Part shown: one piece after another, positions 1-14,536 of the stretch
Layout: every line of letters begins with the position of its first letter
Position numbering within the stretch: position 1 is the stretch's first letter
From: Lingula anatina
Lineage: Eukaryota; Brachiopoda; Lingulata; Lingulida; Lingulidae
Direction: 5' to 3'
NCBI RefSeq assembly: GCF_001039355.2
Contig: NW_019774992.1
Location: 405,958-469,957, forward strand
DNA length: 64,000 bases
Notes under the pieces: model-generated
What the model saw: the letters and a program-made list of their open reading frames with translations, nothing else
Database searches by the model: none
What the model was told of the DNA's origin: nothing
Program-made: the position numbers and the translations under genes

Positions 1-3000
1 TACCATGTTCTCGGGACGAACAATGTTATTGACGTATAAGATATTGGTCCACCAGTTTTCACTACAGGCCGGGTCTTTGAAGGGGTACGTGAGTGGCCAT
101 AGAGGACCACTTCCCATGTACGGCATCAGGGCAACAGAGGAAAACAACAGCATGAAATACAGCGGGGAAAGCCTAAAAGATTACAAAAATTACACGTTAT
201 TTTTGTTTATACGTTAAAGAGATTTTGGAAACATTGGCATTTTAGTGACTGTTATTTTTCATTGTCGTAAATTTAAAAAATGTAAATCACTTATAAATAG
301 TGAGCTAATACCTTGTGTATCGATGCACATAATACATCACCATGGACTTCACGTGAGGGCCCTTTTCTCTGCGTAACTGCCGCAGGAATAAGTAGGCTAC
401 CAACACACCGCTAAAATAAACCACATAGCATCGGTTTATTAGACGGATAATAATTAACAGGAGTCAACTGCCATAACATTAAAGACTATTAACAGTAGGG
501 TTCTAAGGTAGACTATCCGCGTTTGAAAAAAAAGTCCCAAAGTCATATATATAATAGAATATACCTTAAAAGCGATACATGTATAACCCCACAAATAAAA
601 ACTGACTAATAAACAGTATATTGCTTGTACTATAAACACGTTAAAGGAAAGAAAATGATCATAATTTCATAAACGTATATATATTCAAAGGTGAATGAGC
701 ATTGATTCAAAGCAACGGTTTCAATTAGGTAAAGACACTAGTGCCCCATACCTGAGAAGAAAGAACGTATCCACGGAGTAAACGGCATTAGTGATTGCTT
801 GGAACGAGAAATCCTCGGTTTTCTTCATAGCACCAAGAAGATTACCTGCAAAACGGACATAGTAGGGTGTATTAACTTTTTCTACAAAGCCTAAATAAAT
901 TGTACTCCAAAGAGTCATGAAAAATATGTATACAAGGATAGTCCATGTGACTCATTTAAAAGTTTTCAGAGAATATAGGCCTAAGCAACGATCGACGTAT
1001 TGTACAATAGGAGCTACAATCGAATCTTCCGTACACCAATAGGTGAGGTATAAAAACAACTCTTGCTCCCTTTTCACATAGAATTATTTACAGTAGTTGG
1101 GTATTGGAAAAAAAAAGCCTGTACGCCCCCTATCTATTGTCATCCTACCAGTAGATATAGGTATATCCCTATAAATATAGAGTGACGCTCAAGCAAAGCA
1201 AATTAAGAAATGGATGAGGATGGGCGATCAATTGTGCCCTAGCTTTCTTTAACAACTGGATTCCAGGTGAAAACTCTTCCTAGGTTCACTAGTGAGAGTA
1301 TAATACTTACTCATGTTCCCCCTGAGCGTGGAATACGTGTGTCCCAGAACAATCCAGGCCATGCTCATTACCCGGATGCCGTTGATACACGTAATGGCGG
1401 CGCTTCCTTGGTGGGTGCTTAGCAACCGGGGCAGAGTCGTGTACAGAGAGAAGGCAGTGAGGAGACGTATAGCGGTTGGCGCTGAAGGAAAATGTTGATA
1501 TTTAAAATATTTTGAGGCAATTTGTTAGCCTACCAGCATAAACCAGTATATAGGTGAGGTCACATTAGAGCGTCCGCCACCTTCGTTCTGTCATATACGA
1601 ATTTTGATCATTATCGTTTTGCTCAAATAACCATGTAGTGGAAAAAGCAAATACACGTTGCCCTTTTTGTTTCTTGTCTTAATTATCCATAAAATTTTGG
1701 AATAAATATATAAGGTGTTTAACACTGAGTTTGAGGGCCAAAGGAGGACATATGTCCAATCACTGTTGAGTTCTGGAAACTAGGATGAATTTAGGACCAA
1801 ATATGGAAATAAAGAAGCAAAGAAACGAATACTGAACCTTCTGCCCTTTTCGGGTTTTCTAAAGAGAGCGCGGCATTGTCTGTGTTAGCCGCCATATCAT
1901 TCAGTTTCAAAGTATCTTTTTCTTGGCTCTCCGTTACCATCATTTTGTCCAGTCCAAAGCCTTCCAACAGAGTCCCAGTGAGCACGGCCATGCCAAACAC
2001 CATAAGTAGGCAGCTGCACAACGATACAAAGGTATTCAGAATTAAAGGGAGATAATAAAATAGGGATAGAATATTTTTAAAAAATGAGATACGTTGGGGT
2101 CTTGAGCATTGTGGGGGTACCCACTAGGTTATAATTAAAGGTTGTGGCGCACATTACAAACACTGCACGGACTAGGTAACTCCCAACACTTTGCTAACAC
2201 ATATCCATTCAGATGTTCAAAAAATGTAAGGCAATATTTTTATTAACTTATCAAAAACAAGATATAAAATGTCCGTGTTTAAATTCTGTCCACTTTAGGT
2301 CGGTGTTGCACAAAACTCGCTATAGTGGGACAATATTTCTGACTCCTCACTCTTCCAAACCCCGCAGTATCTCGTTTGATGTTACGCTAAGTCACGAGAC
2401 TTAATGTGGCCTATCTCAGACGCTTCTCACGAAACGCTTGACAGTACAGGCACTAATACATACATGCAAGCTATGGCTGTAGGATCACTAGAAAGGTGTT
2501 GCACTTTATCTTTCTCACACACTGCGCGTGTCTTCAGCTGCGACATTATTTCTGTAAGGAAAAGACGTTTACAGAATTGTAGACATCGGCAGGCAAAGGC
2601 TTGGCAAAATTGAAAACTTTAGTCTTAAAGTTGCATACAAAGGTTTGTTTGTGCAACTGACCCATGTACTTAGTAACAATACAGTACGGTCCCAGTACAA
2701 TACCGCTAGGACGCACGTTTTAACATGGCCGTCAAGTCGCCGGAAGTGCACGTGCTTGGAAGACACGTCCCGAGGGAAATCTCCATTGAACCGCCAGTGG
2801 CTCCAGTCATCTGGAATAGATGGTTATACGTTATATCTGGAATATATACTGTAGGTGGATATCTTTTATAATACATCAATGGATTACACGAAACAAAAGA
2901 ATTATTCGGCGGGGATTCGAGCTCGGCAATGATTCCAGTTAGACAGTGATCCCGTTTCCGCAATAATTTGAGTTAAATAATGATACTACAAGTTTGGCAA

Positions 3001-3163
3001 TATTAATTTAGGGTATATCTATTGGTATGCATGTCATAAAGGGAACGCTTTAGAGCTTAACGTCAAGTCAGTTATTCACGGTAAATGCTATACAGCTGTA
3101 GAACGCAAGAGTATGGCGGCAGGTACAAGTGTACTGACGTCTTCCCATACATTTCCCTCCAAA

Positions 3164-3206
<43 letters not shown>

Positions 3207-3331
3207 ATACCACAACAGAGAATGAAAACAGACTATCCATCCCAGTACTGCAGAAATTGCGGAGGAATTCCCATTGTTAACACTTAAACATTTAAAATCT
3301 CTTCCCCCATAGCAGTCCGCCAGTGCGTGCG

Positions 3332-3370
<39 letters not shown>

Positions 3371-5177
3371 TTGCGTGTGTGTGCACGCTCTTGTTTGATA
3401 TGAACATGATAAAAACACCTTGGTATAGTGTTCAACGTGATAAGAAAGGGACAACTTACCCCAGCTATGTTTGCAGGCAGGACAGAAGCTGGCACGGTAA
3501 TATAGGCCCTACAGTATTCACCGTTGAAGCTGTGGTCACCCCGAGCCAACCCGGCCAAGGGTGCATCTCTGTAATCAAAAATGATTAAAAATTGTTGATC
3601 AATGGGACTTAGAATCCAAAACTTATCAGTGGAATTTTGTCCTGTTATCTCGTACAGGCAATCAATTCTTATGTATATTCCATTGGCACCATCGGTCTAC
3701 GTGGATCGACCCAACTCTTTGGGGACTCTCGCTGATTGCAATCAGCTTAAATCAGTGACACTCCTCCAACGTGCGATTGCAGCCAGCAAGAGTCCCTGCA
3801 CAGCTGATCCACCTAGACCGATGGTGCCTATTGGGAGGGGATCCTTAAACCTAATTGTATATCAAAACCAGCGCACTCACTTGATGTGTGCTTTCACTCG
3901 CATACATTCATAGTACTGGCCTAACCAATGTGCATCTCCGTACATGACTCCGGCTGGCAGCTTGGCAAATGAATCGAACACTGAAAAGACCATGTCACGC
4001 CACAATTGATTGATTGGTTATTTATTGATTATCGATCTTGGGGTTGATTCTATGATTTTATAACTGCAGGTGTTTCAATGTGTATTGGTTGATATTAGAG
4101 TATTTCCACTAATTTCCACAATTTTAAAAAAAGGGCTTAGCTTACTGTACACGTACTGAAGGTCTTCAACAAATGTGCTGAATGACCAATTTCAATATTG
4201 GCTTTCTCAAGACATTTTAATCTAGTTCCTTAAAAGAAACTGTATTGTGTGGCGCACACATCTGCAATGCTCTTTAGATCATTGTAATACAAGGGAAGCA
4301 ACGGATCATGACTCTAGGGTAAAAAGTATTCAGCTGCCCATCTTAACAAATCAAGTTCACATTCGGACATATTATAAACCAGATAATTATGTTTATAAAT
4401 ACACTTACTTTGCAGTGCCCATTGCTGTCCAGTTGCAAGACCACTGACCACGAAGCTGATATCTCTCAGGCACTGGCCAGACACGTTTTTGAAGCCGGTG
4501 ACAGAAGAGAGCGCACTGGGTAAAATCATCTGTATTACAGTTGCCATGTCCATTCCCTGCACTATACCAGCCAAGGCACTATTGTTTAACAGAGATGAGA
4601 ATTGTGCTGGTAAATTCCCGTTTCCCTGATTACCATTTTGCAAAAATTGTTGCAAAATCGGCACTGCGTTTTTTACAATGAAGTCTTTGTTGGTAATTAT
4701 GAGGCTCTTCAGTGGTTCGTCTATGGACGATGCAAAATCCAGGAGCTTTTCAATATTGTCTGGAGTCAAAGCCTGTTGGAGGAACCTCAGAAAGCCATTG
4801 GGTGGTGGGTTCGTTGCTGGGGTTCTCGTTGGTTTCATAGAAGCCCGAGTGGTCTGGTTTTGAGCCTGGAGAGATGGGCTGACTGTATAAACATTTGAGG
4901 CTGACGCTGTTGCGCCATGTTGGCCTGAGACCGAGGATGTGGTAGCATCAGTTGATGGCATTGATGCATTAGCGCCGGTTTGCCCAGTCAACCCGATGGT
5001 TACGATATTTGCCGTGGTTCCTATCCCATTTGTGGCCGCACCAGAGACTCCATGTTGAGTGGAGGTGGGCGAGATGGTTCCATTTAGTGATGCAACACCG
5101 GCACATATCACACACAAAAAGAAAACTACTGCATAATTGGGTGAATACTTCATTCCCGTTTTGGTTTCCTGTCTCAA
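1..5177 (-). CDS. NRF-6-like O-acyltransferase, paralog A (3' partial)
   Basis: This is a multi-pass membrane acyltransferase of the 'nose resistant to fluoxetine' family (NRF domain, then acyltransferase-3); the acyl substrate is unknown. Exons in transcript order are 5177-4409, 3980-3881, 3568-3460, 2810-2717, 2551-2464, 2013-1838, 1481-1311, 845-752, 410-312 and 172-4, giving 623 codons in one frame. The C-terminal exons lie beyond the left edge. The N-terminus is a signal peptide (the Met at 5153 is the better start), then a Ser/Thr/Ala-rich stretch of about 100 residues with several N-glycosylation sequons, then the NRF domain (LGQYYECMRV). TM1 is LLMVFGMAVLTGTLLEGF. The exon at 1481-1311 carries R-x10-H as GIRVMSMAWIVLGHTY. 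The cytosolic linker after TM1 is one exon, shorter than in paralogs B-D. Family assignment is firm; boundaries come from GT/AG consensus and alignment with the paralogs. Confidence 0.9.
3163..3208. repeat. AAAT tetranucleotide microsatellite
   Basis: About eleven uninterrupted units in paralog A intron 3. It creates an apparent Phe/Ile/Tyr/Leu ORF on the minus strand that is not coding. Confidence 0.9.
3327..3383. repeat. GT dinucleotide microsatellite
   Basis: GT run with scattered GC interruptions in paralog A intron 3, just beyond the exon 3568-3460. Confidence 0.9.
3681..3840. mobile_element. Inverted-repeat element in paralog A intron
   Basis: The left arm GGCACCATCGGTCTACGTGG is mirrored by ACCTAGACCGATGGTGCC at the right. 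The inner TGATTGCAATCAG and GACTCTCGCT words relate it to the element at 22228-22476. Non-coding; between exons 2 and 3. Confidence 0.75.
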
Positions 5178-7884
5178 GATTCTGCGATGTCCTTTTTCGT
5201 GAAAACAATCCTACCTTAGAGTGGGAAAGAGTAGGCTTAATTCTACAAGGTGAAAAAACCCGATGTTTCGCAACACGCTGAAGTCAGCTTTAAGTTAGGA
5301 AGAGATGATCGTTGACCTTTTAAGTAGTTTATCTTTTGTAAACACGGGCAACTTAATATATCACTGACGTTTGAATAGATACAATGGGCTGCATTCCAGT
5401 ACGTGGGTCTAGCAACGCATCTTGATGGGATGGATATTTGAATTTTTTCGCTACGCTTTTTTCTTTCTGGAAGTCTAACGTCTGTCTCTGGTAGGGTAAT
5501 TATACGCGGGTTGGGTCGAGGCATTTGTGTTTTTGCGATAACGTGCAGAATTCAAAATAGGTCACCTGTCTATTCTGAACTATGCCAAAATAAGTGCACG
5601 TCTTTATCAGATAAATTCCGTTGTGACACAAGAACATACCACGTCGGCCCATGCAATTTGAGAATTTAAATACATCTTTTTTCCACTTTTCCACTGACAA
5701 ATAAGTCTAAAATAAGTCCTAAATATGTGACTTATGCGCTTTAACAGAGTTTGATTTACGTTGTTTGATAGAAAGTGCAAAAGTAGATAACTAAGGACGT
5801 GTATAATGACTAGAGGAATGACATGTTCACCCCAAGATATCAGAACAGAGTAAACATAAGGGCGTATATTATGATAGACTTTAGAATCTTATAATAAAAG
5901 CACCATTCCCCTTTGCATTTGAATACGTGTTTGCAAAGCCTGTTGGCAAATAAGTAACGAAAAATACGCCAGTGTTACCCTTGAATATAGGAAGACTGGT
6001 GGCATTTTTGTTCATTGTGTTTATATTTTATTTTACGTGTACATTCCAAAAACAATATTTTTAAGACACAAGAAAGATTTGTGCAACAGATATAAAAATG
6101 CTGGTTTCTCGACAACGTGGCCTCTCTGCCGTTGGCTTAGCTTGTAGCTCGGAGTGTGAGTCGGACGTAAAATGTTAAATAAACACGGTTGCCACTAGTA
6201 TATAACAGCTAAAGGTACATCATTATCGAACACATACTTCAACACTGGTATCAAATGCAAACAGGTAAAGTTAATCTACATTGATTGATTAATTGTACCA
6301 ACTTATTAAGCCCTGGTTACACTGATGTTTCGCTCCTGGTTCGCGGTTTGCAGAATTCATTTCGACTTAAGAATTTTTTTCTATAAACAGGCAAACGCCA
6401 AGAGGTTTGATTTATAATTAAATCAGTTTTAATTCGCTGTTATTGAAATTCAGCTGGGCCATTTATTAATGCAGGTGCGTAGGGCCTACGACTTATTTAG
6501 GCTAGCGAATCAAGATAAGGACAACTGTAGAAAATATTGTTGGAATGAAGTAAACGATATGAGACCCCATCTTGAGCAGACATGGGGAAACTGCCTGTCC
6601 GAGCGCTTGAAACGCCAAAGAACCTGCAAGATGTTTGATACTGCATGTCCTCTGGACTGTCAAGGGTACATGTACTAGAATATGTGAAAAAACAATACAT
6701 AAAGATATTAATAAGTAACATGTTCACACAGACTAATTATAACGGAAATAAAATGCCAAGTTCGGACCTGCATAGACTTGGGACCTGAAGAATTTCTTTA
6801 GTGCGGGTCCTTCGGATTTTCAGTATCTCCAAATTTTTCTTCACGTCTGAGGGGGTCGCGGGGTTAATATGTGATTTAGTTCATTAGCAAAACCTCATAA
6901 GGCATGGCTTTTTAATCAATTTCATTTCGAAGATATATATATATATATATCTTGTAAATAAGTCGTTCATGATAATTCCATCCAATAACTGGCAGTTTAT
7001 AGAAAGTATCAGGCGCAGCAGCTCGAGTTGATATTATTGTTACAAATGGGAACACGAGCAAGAGTTACATGCGCGCGTCTGTGAGTTTTTATCAGAATTA
7101 AAAGACAACAATCGGATCCTGTACACACATTAATTTCTTATATTTGTTTTCTTATAAATGGTATGGGCGTCCTCCGATCACAATACGTGTTTTCAGGGAC
7201 TATTGAATCTTAAAGCTGAGATATATGAAATGATAACGACAAGTCATACAGAGTATACTCAACGAAAAATCATTTAACTCTCTTGCTGGGATTGTACATC
7301 TTGTGTGACAAATCTCAATGAAATTAAAGGTAACATTTGTATTTATGGTATTTATGTCTCTGAGGTACGTGTGTACTGTAGTTGTAAATCAATTTCTGTT
7401 CAGAACAGTTCAAAACTGTTAATGCCTTCCATATATGTATAGGAAGAGGGGATTAAATGGTGCACATTTGGCCAAAAGTCATATGCATACTGATACTCTA
7501 TTGGACTATTCTTTCTAATTAGATACTATATATATGAACCAACTTCCTTTATAAATAGTTTCCTTTAATACAATAGGTAAGCAATCTGTATCAAAACTTT
7601 ATGACCACATTGAAACAGTGAAGTTCGTCTTTTGTTTTTGATTCACTGATACAGGCACGCTATTTGATGTCTTACAAATAAGACATAACGTCTACCAGTT
7701 TATTAAACTGTCCTTAAAACGTTTAAACGTTGTACGCGCACCTTGCCTAATATACCGTATCGAAAAAGATTCTCCCTTTTATAATAGAATGTAATGCACA
7801 TGCACTTTCAATCTTCTTCTGTGGTCCCAAATATCACAGCAGACCCAATAGATGTCGCTTGTGTTCTATTTCTGTATCTTGGCG
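5178..7884. other. Intergenic interval between paralogs A and B
   Basis: About 2.7 kb of AT-rich DNA between the start of paralog A and the stop of paralog B. I find no exon with splice sites and family similarity. It holds a short AT dinucleotide run near 6932-6950. On the minus strand an AATAAA at 7704-7699 lies about 180 nt past the paralog B stop and is a possible poly(A) signal. The promoter of paralog A should lie at the left end; no clear TATA element was seen. Confidence 0.6.
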
Positions 7885-8365
7885 TTACTTTTTCAGCAGA
7901 ATTTTCTCCAGCCCCAATATCGGTACCTCGAAGGCCAGGGACACCACCAGCGCCGCCACGTATGACAGGACAAGGTACGCAGTGAATAGGACGCTCTGAA
8001 ACGGGAGTAGCCAATGAAGAATCAGCTTCGACACATGACACGGCGAAAAAATGCGATAAAATGTGACAAAATGCGAGAAATGAGGGAAAAATGCCAAGAA
8101 TCGGAAATAGCTCCTGGAAACGATTTTATTATCCGGACACAATAAACAAACCTACTGCAGATGGATGATAGCAGAATTGGGATAATCGAGATACGCTAAT
8201 TGTAAAACGCAACTTACCATTGTAAAGTCCGATACCGTTAGTTCACTTATGAGACTAGTCTGGTATGCCCACATTATAGTGGGGTGAACAAGGTACACGG
8301 CGTACGTCATCCGGCTCAGAGGGACCCAGGCCGACCAAGACAGGAATGAGTTGATGAAACCTGAA

Positions 8366-8403
<38 letters not shown>

Positions 8404-11400
8404 CTTATATAATTATTATATATAATTACTTATATATTACTTGAACCGGAGCCTCAGTTTCCCAACAACGGAATCCCAGCAACAGAGCAAAGACAGAACG
8501 TTATTAGGACGTTGCCAGAACGTTGTGGAATAAAGTTTTAATAACGTATTGTGTTTGCTGGGATATCTTTCGATAAAAGTTACCCTACCTCCATATCCCG
8601 TGGCACATGCTATGATGATCCAGCCGACGGCCACGGCCCACAGTGGCTTGCTGACCACCTCGTAGGCGATGGTTTCTGTTTTGCCCCACTGTCCGTTTTC
8701 GGTCTCGTCATGTCTGATGAAGATAATCAGCGTCACCAAGGCTAGAGATACTATCCACAACACACCAGCAAGAACCTAAAAGTTTCAAGGTGAAATGGGT
8801 GACTCAAAGACTTGATTTTGCCCTCAAAACCTATTTGTTTCAGTTTGGTCATGAAGAATAAATAATTTTATTATCAGGCCTTTAAGCATGACATGCCACA
8901 TTCCACCAACATTTCCACAGCCTATACGACGCAAACATGCTCTTAATTATCACGCGAGATTACTAACATAGCTGAAGAGACCCAAAGCAATATGATTACA
9001 TTACTGGTACCTTGTTGAACTTGATCTTGCGGTCTGTCTTGTACAGTATAAAACCCACAACGAGGCCGACCAAGTATGGGCCAATACGGCACCAGGGGAG
9101 AATGTAGAAGTCTGTCAGGAAATTTGGACTGAAAAGAGAACAATCAATCGCTCAGTGTCACTCTGGAAATCACATCGATTATGTTGACTACTATACAATT
9201 GTTGACTTAAGTTAAGATTACATCTTGGCTGGGTTCAACCCGAAGGCGAAGGTTTATACTATCCCAGCTGAAGACTGAACCCACTGTAGCTAACAAGTGA
9301 CCGAAACACGAATTCTGTAACTTGATCAGTAATTTAAAAGATAACTGAATAAAATTAAGACACTTTGAGAACTTATCGATGACGTATCTAACTTATGCAG
9401 ATCCAAGATGGCGTGAAGAGTCAACTAATAGGTGAGTATCAGATTTTGTGACCATGAAACAAAAGGTACATGTAACTGTTATGAAATCAAGATCAATTTT
9501 CGTCATTGGTAGTTCTTGTCGAGCTTAATTCATGCGGTGGCACTTAGTACTTTTCATTGCATTATACTGTACTGGGATTATCTGGATTATTCACCAACCA
9601 TAATGGTTTTTATTTTGAGATGTTAAATTGTAAGATAAGATATATTTACTTCGACATGATGCGAGGGTTCTCAATGCCAAGTAACGTGAAGGTTGCCCCA
9701 ACTGCGTACGCGCCCATTGCCAGAATAATGAGCAAAATGCCGACTACAGGTTTCCTGAAAGAAGTAAACAATACAATACAATACAATACAATACAATACA
9801 ATGATCAATTAGAATTCAAATTTATGGCACAAAGAACACACACACATATCTCATTTTTTATTACAATACGATCAAAATTATATCAATAAAAATATATGAA
9901 AATATAAAAAAGAACAACAGAACAAAGTATGTAATGAAGCAATAATGAAACATGATATGGTCGTACAATTAGCTTGCATTGCTTTGCTCCAGGAATTTGT
10001 ACAGTAGGAATAATGTATAAAACCGAATCCAACTCGTAGTTCTAAAATGCACAACATGGCCAAATTTAAGATTAACCATCATGTGCTTACCAATAAAGAG
10101 GCAACAAAAACAGCGGCGCCAAAATGTAAAACTGGAAATCGTTAGCAATATACCAGCTCAGGCCGAAACACTGAAATTAAAAATAGAAGATTCATCTGAT
10201 TGGTGTAGACTTACGGAATATATTAATGGGACTTCGTATAATTCCGATTGACAAGTAACTGCTTTTGTATTGAGACGATGAGAAATATAAGTACGAAAGT
10301 GAAGATAATTGATTGATGGAACAAATCTATGAAATATGCGAAATTACCTTGACCATACTTTTACCTGACAAAAAATACGGTACGGAAAAACGCACTCAAA
10401 ATTTTATAATGCAGTGAGCTGACTCGGGTGAAGTGAGAGAAAAAGATAGATAGGTAGATCCAAGGTGTTCTCATATTGTAACAATCAAACAGTAGCAATT
10501 AAGCTAATGTCATCAGTGGAAAAGTTTTTTATCATACCTCGTGGCCCTTTTCTATGTCCAGTGTGACAATGATAACAGACCCAGAGATGGAAGCCCGGGG
10601 TCCCATATGATAAGTAAAGGTAAGGGTTAGTCCTTAGTATATGGGACGATCGAATGTCACCTGTACAAAGTCCTACCAGACTACCGTTTCTGTCACACCT
10701 GACCAAAACAAACGTATTTACCAGCTCCTTGTTCTTCACCACATTGTTGACATAGATCAGGTTTGTCCACCAGTTCCATTCACAGAACTGCTGGTCATAG
10801 ATGCTACGCGCCGACATCGGTCCCCTGCCCATGTAGTTCTGTAAAGCCACGTAGATGAACAGAACCATGAAGTACAGCGGAGACAATCTGAAGGATAATT
10901 TGGTATATATTAATGTGTATTAAATGAAATCAAAATATTTCATTGGCTGTGTTTATGTAAAATGATACCAATGCGTTCTTTCTGATGGTATCTTGTGAAA
11001 CAATGAAAAATTGAAATGGTAAAAATAAACCTTTATCAACTACCTGTACATTTATGGAATCTTTAGCTGACCGGAGTTCTAGAACTGTACTTTAGAATGC
11101 ATGTTTGAATATGCTTTAAATGTTAAAAAATGCTTTATATCACTTTCAGAATTATAGTAGTATCATAGCTGTAGAATACAACTAACATACAACTTTTTAC
11201 TTGCAAAACTAATACCAACAGTATCTAAATTCTTTAACATAAATAATATAGTAGTGTGAGTTACGTGTCATTTTCACCCATGTCGTGAATAAATTATAAA
11301 ACCGTGTGTAATTTAAACTAAAAATATATACAGGGACTTCAACTCAAACTAGAAAAAAAAACCTGTATAATTATGCGCCGTAAGGTTTTACTGGAATCGG

Positions 11401-14400
11401 TAGGTCATTCAGGACTTAACTCACCGAATATATCTGTGTACGTAATACATGACCATAGTTCTGGTCTTTACACCATTCTCCCTGTGGAGTTGTCTCAGGA
11501 ACAAATACGCCACCAGTACGCCACTGGAACAAAACGTACAAGAAAGTCACATACCATTATTATCATTACGCACTAGAACTAAAGTGTATGCGCAAAAAAA
11601 TTCTTTACTCCTTTTTTCAAGACAAACACAAGATTATTGATTTTGCCGTCCAATAGATAATGAGTATTTTTAGATGAAACAAATTAAGAGTGATATACAA
11701 TATAAACTCTTCCAGCAATCCAAAGTAGTGACATCTCTACAGAGTCGACTTTATCCTAGCCATAGCCGGCTAAAATATGGCTATACATGCGTTTGTCTGA
11801 ACGTTTCTACTTCAGTTTAAAGCTGATATATATAACCGAACTAATAAACCTCTTGCAAAGGTTGTTGCAGATATTTGGCAAGTTTACCTTAACAAGAAGA
11901 ACGTATCCACCGAGAAATAAGCGTTGCTGACGGCCGTGAAGGAGAAGCGTTTCATTTCCAGGAACGCAAACATTATATTATCTAGAATAAAATAGACATC
12001 TAATTAACATGATATCATTCTTCAAGTATGAGAAGAGCGTGGTCGCCCTTTATTTGGTCTTGTTGGCACCAATTGGCACATGAAGATACTTACCGGTATT
12101 TGAATGATTCAACTGAATTTGCAGAACAAAACACCTTTTGTGTTATAGAAAGAAGCCAAAACGTACCAGTAAAACCAGCAGCGAAGCCGTATGTGTGGCC
12201 CAGCACAACCCATCCGATACTCATAACCCGGATACCATTGAGACATGTAATGGCGGCACTTCCTTGGTGAGTGCTCAGTAGTCTGGGGAGAGTGGTGTAC
12301 AGAGAAAAGGCAGCAAACAGGCGGACAAGAGCGGGGGCTGAACAAAAGAAGGGAATATTTCAGGATTAGGAATTGCTCATGACCATACTTCTGCTCACAC
12401 ATTAAATAAAATTGCTCACTATTTAAAAGGTATCATCTTACCTGCCATGTAAATGTTGCAGTATATCAAAGTGTTACAATAATCCTTTTTACCGAGGAAT
12501 TCCTCCCCTCGCATAAGAAGATACCAATATTCTCTGAATCAAATTGTTTGAAATATTGTTGGTTTCTACTTGGCGCGGTTAATTTGAAATTTAACTACCA
12601 GCACGACCCAATATTGTTAACTACTTCGATAATTAATACATGTATGTGACATTCCTCAAATTTGCTGTTTTATTTCCTTCGTTTACATTGCAATTAAGTC
12701 ATATTCGACCATATTCTCTCTTATAACCTTTAGAATTGCTACATTTACATGTAGCTTTGAGTCTTATAAAGAAATTTTTCATCAGAAAACTTTCTTAAAA
12801 TTTATGTAAATATTGCCGTAACGTGTTGGCATGGGCAGGGGGGAATTCACATTTTATTTTCTAATTATGTTCTGTAATATTTTATTTTTCAACGTTTAAC
12901 TTGGGTTCCTTACGCTCTGGTTTCTTCTCTTGTTTATGGTCGTCTGACGTGGACTTCGTTTGCTTTTGTTCTGCCTTCTTAAACGTCCAATTCGGCGGCA
13001 TCACCACACCAAATGATTTCTCGTCCAGCACAGGCTTGTGTCCGTTTGCTGCAATATTAGATGACAGAGTCATAAATACATGCATGGAATTGTAAAATGT
13101 CTTCGCCAAGACTCGACACCCATTTAAGGTATCGTCGTCATACGTAAAATATGTAATATATAATTGGCCCAAATTCCTGCATGTCTCTATAGGGCAGAGA
13201 GAATACTTGTAGAGGTCTATAGAACCCTGAATGATTCCTAGGCAGCTCTGTATATATTCTTCGGTGTCCTTTGGGCAATTTTATCGTAAGGGATATAACA
13301 ATAGGTCTATATATGAAAGCAACGTACCGATTCCATTGCTTCCATTCATTTCGACACCCTTTTCCTTCATGGAATCAAGAGTAGTGGTTGGTTTTTCATC
13401 GTCGGGTTGGTACTTCACGTAGTGGTTCAAATACGTATCCATTGGCTGAACATCGGGTTCATAGGTAGGGTTAGTGACGCCTTCCAGGGCTTTGACCTCT
13501 TCTGTGACCTTGACCTCGTGCGGGGCCGCCGGTGTAAATGTCTTGTCCAACCCGAATCCCTCCATTAGAGTTCCAAATACAATCAGTACAGCGAAAACAG
13601 TAAGAAGAGCACTGTAAAAGAATTGTAATTCAAATATATATGGTTCTTGAGCCGTTTGCAACAACAACAATAACAACAAAAACAACAACAACAACAATAA
13701 TGATAATAATAATAATAATAATACATAATAATAATACAGAAAGACATATTGCAGGCAAAAAATCACAATTTAAATTAGCATACATAGTTTTAAATCATAA
13801 ACATATATCATAAACAGTTGCCATAAAAAAAAACAGTCTGCCTAAATTATAAACAAAAGCTCTGCGTTTTTATTAAAAAAAAAACAACAACAACAACGTA
13901 CATGCATGCTATGGCCTTGGGATCCTCACTCAGGACTAGTTCCTTGTCTTTCTCACAGACGGCGTATGTGCTATTTCCTAGGACTAGAATAAAGGCGTGA
14001 GAACTGTTCTATATGGAAACTATGGACTGATGCATGGTAACGTTATTCTGTTCATTTGCATGAACATTTTTGTTAGTATTAATTATTATAATTTTGTAAT
14101 ACTCTTCTTATTTATAAAATATTGTAGCTTGGTTTTTCTCAGTCACCTCTTATTCAATCATACGCAGCTTGTAGATTTCTATTTAAGTTTGTACACGGCT
14201 ATAATGCCTTATTGTTTTCAAAAACAGAAATGACTTGCGCATGAGTTTTGGAAGCTGTTGAGTCACACGTTACGTCACTCTAGCATGCCGTGCATAATTA
14301 TTACAACTTGTAAACGTTGTGCAATATCATGTTTAACTTTTTCTCATATAATAACCGCACACATACACTGTATTTGGGCACGAAAACGTGGTCATAGTAA

Positions 14401-14452
14401 ATATTTTATTCAAGATTTTTGCAAACACGCAATACACCTAATTAGGGACCCC

Positions 14453-14536
<84 letters not shown>

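Noticed and set aside
3072-3407. Minus-strand ORF with His/Thr and Leu/Phe/Ile repeats
   Set aside because: It is produced by the GT and AAAT microsatellites; no splice or family support.
6469-6678. Short plus-strand ORF with six cysteines
   Set aside because: Only 69 codons, no signal peptide, no recognisable family and no neighbouring exons; cannot be supported as a gene.
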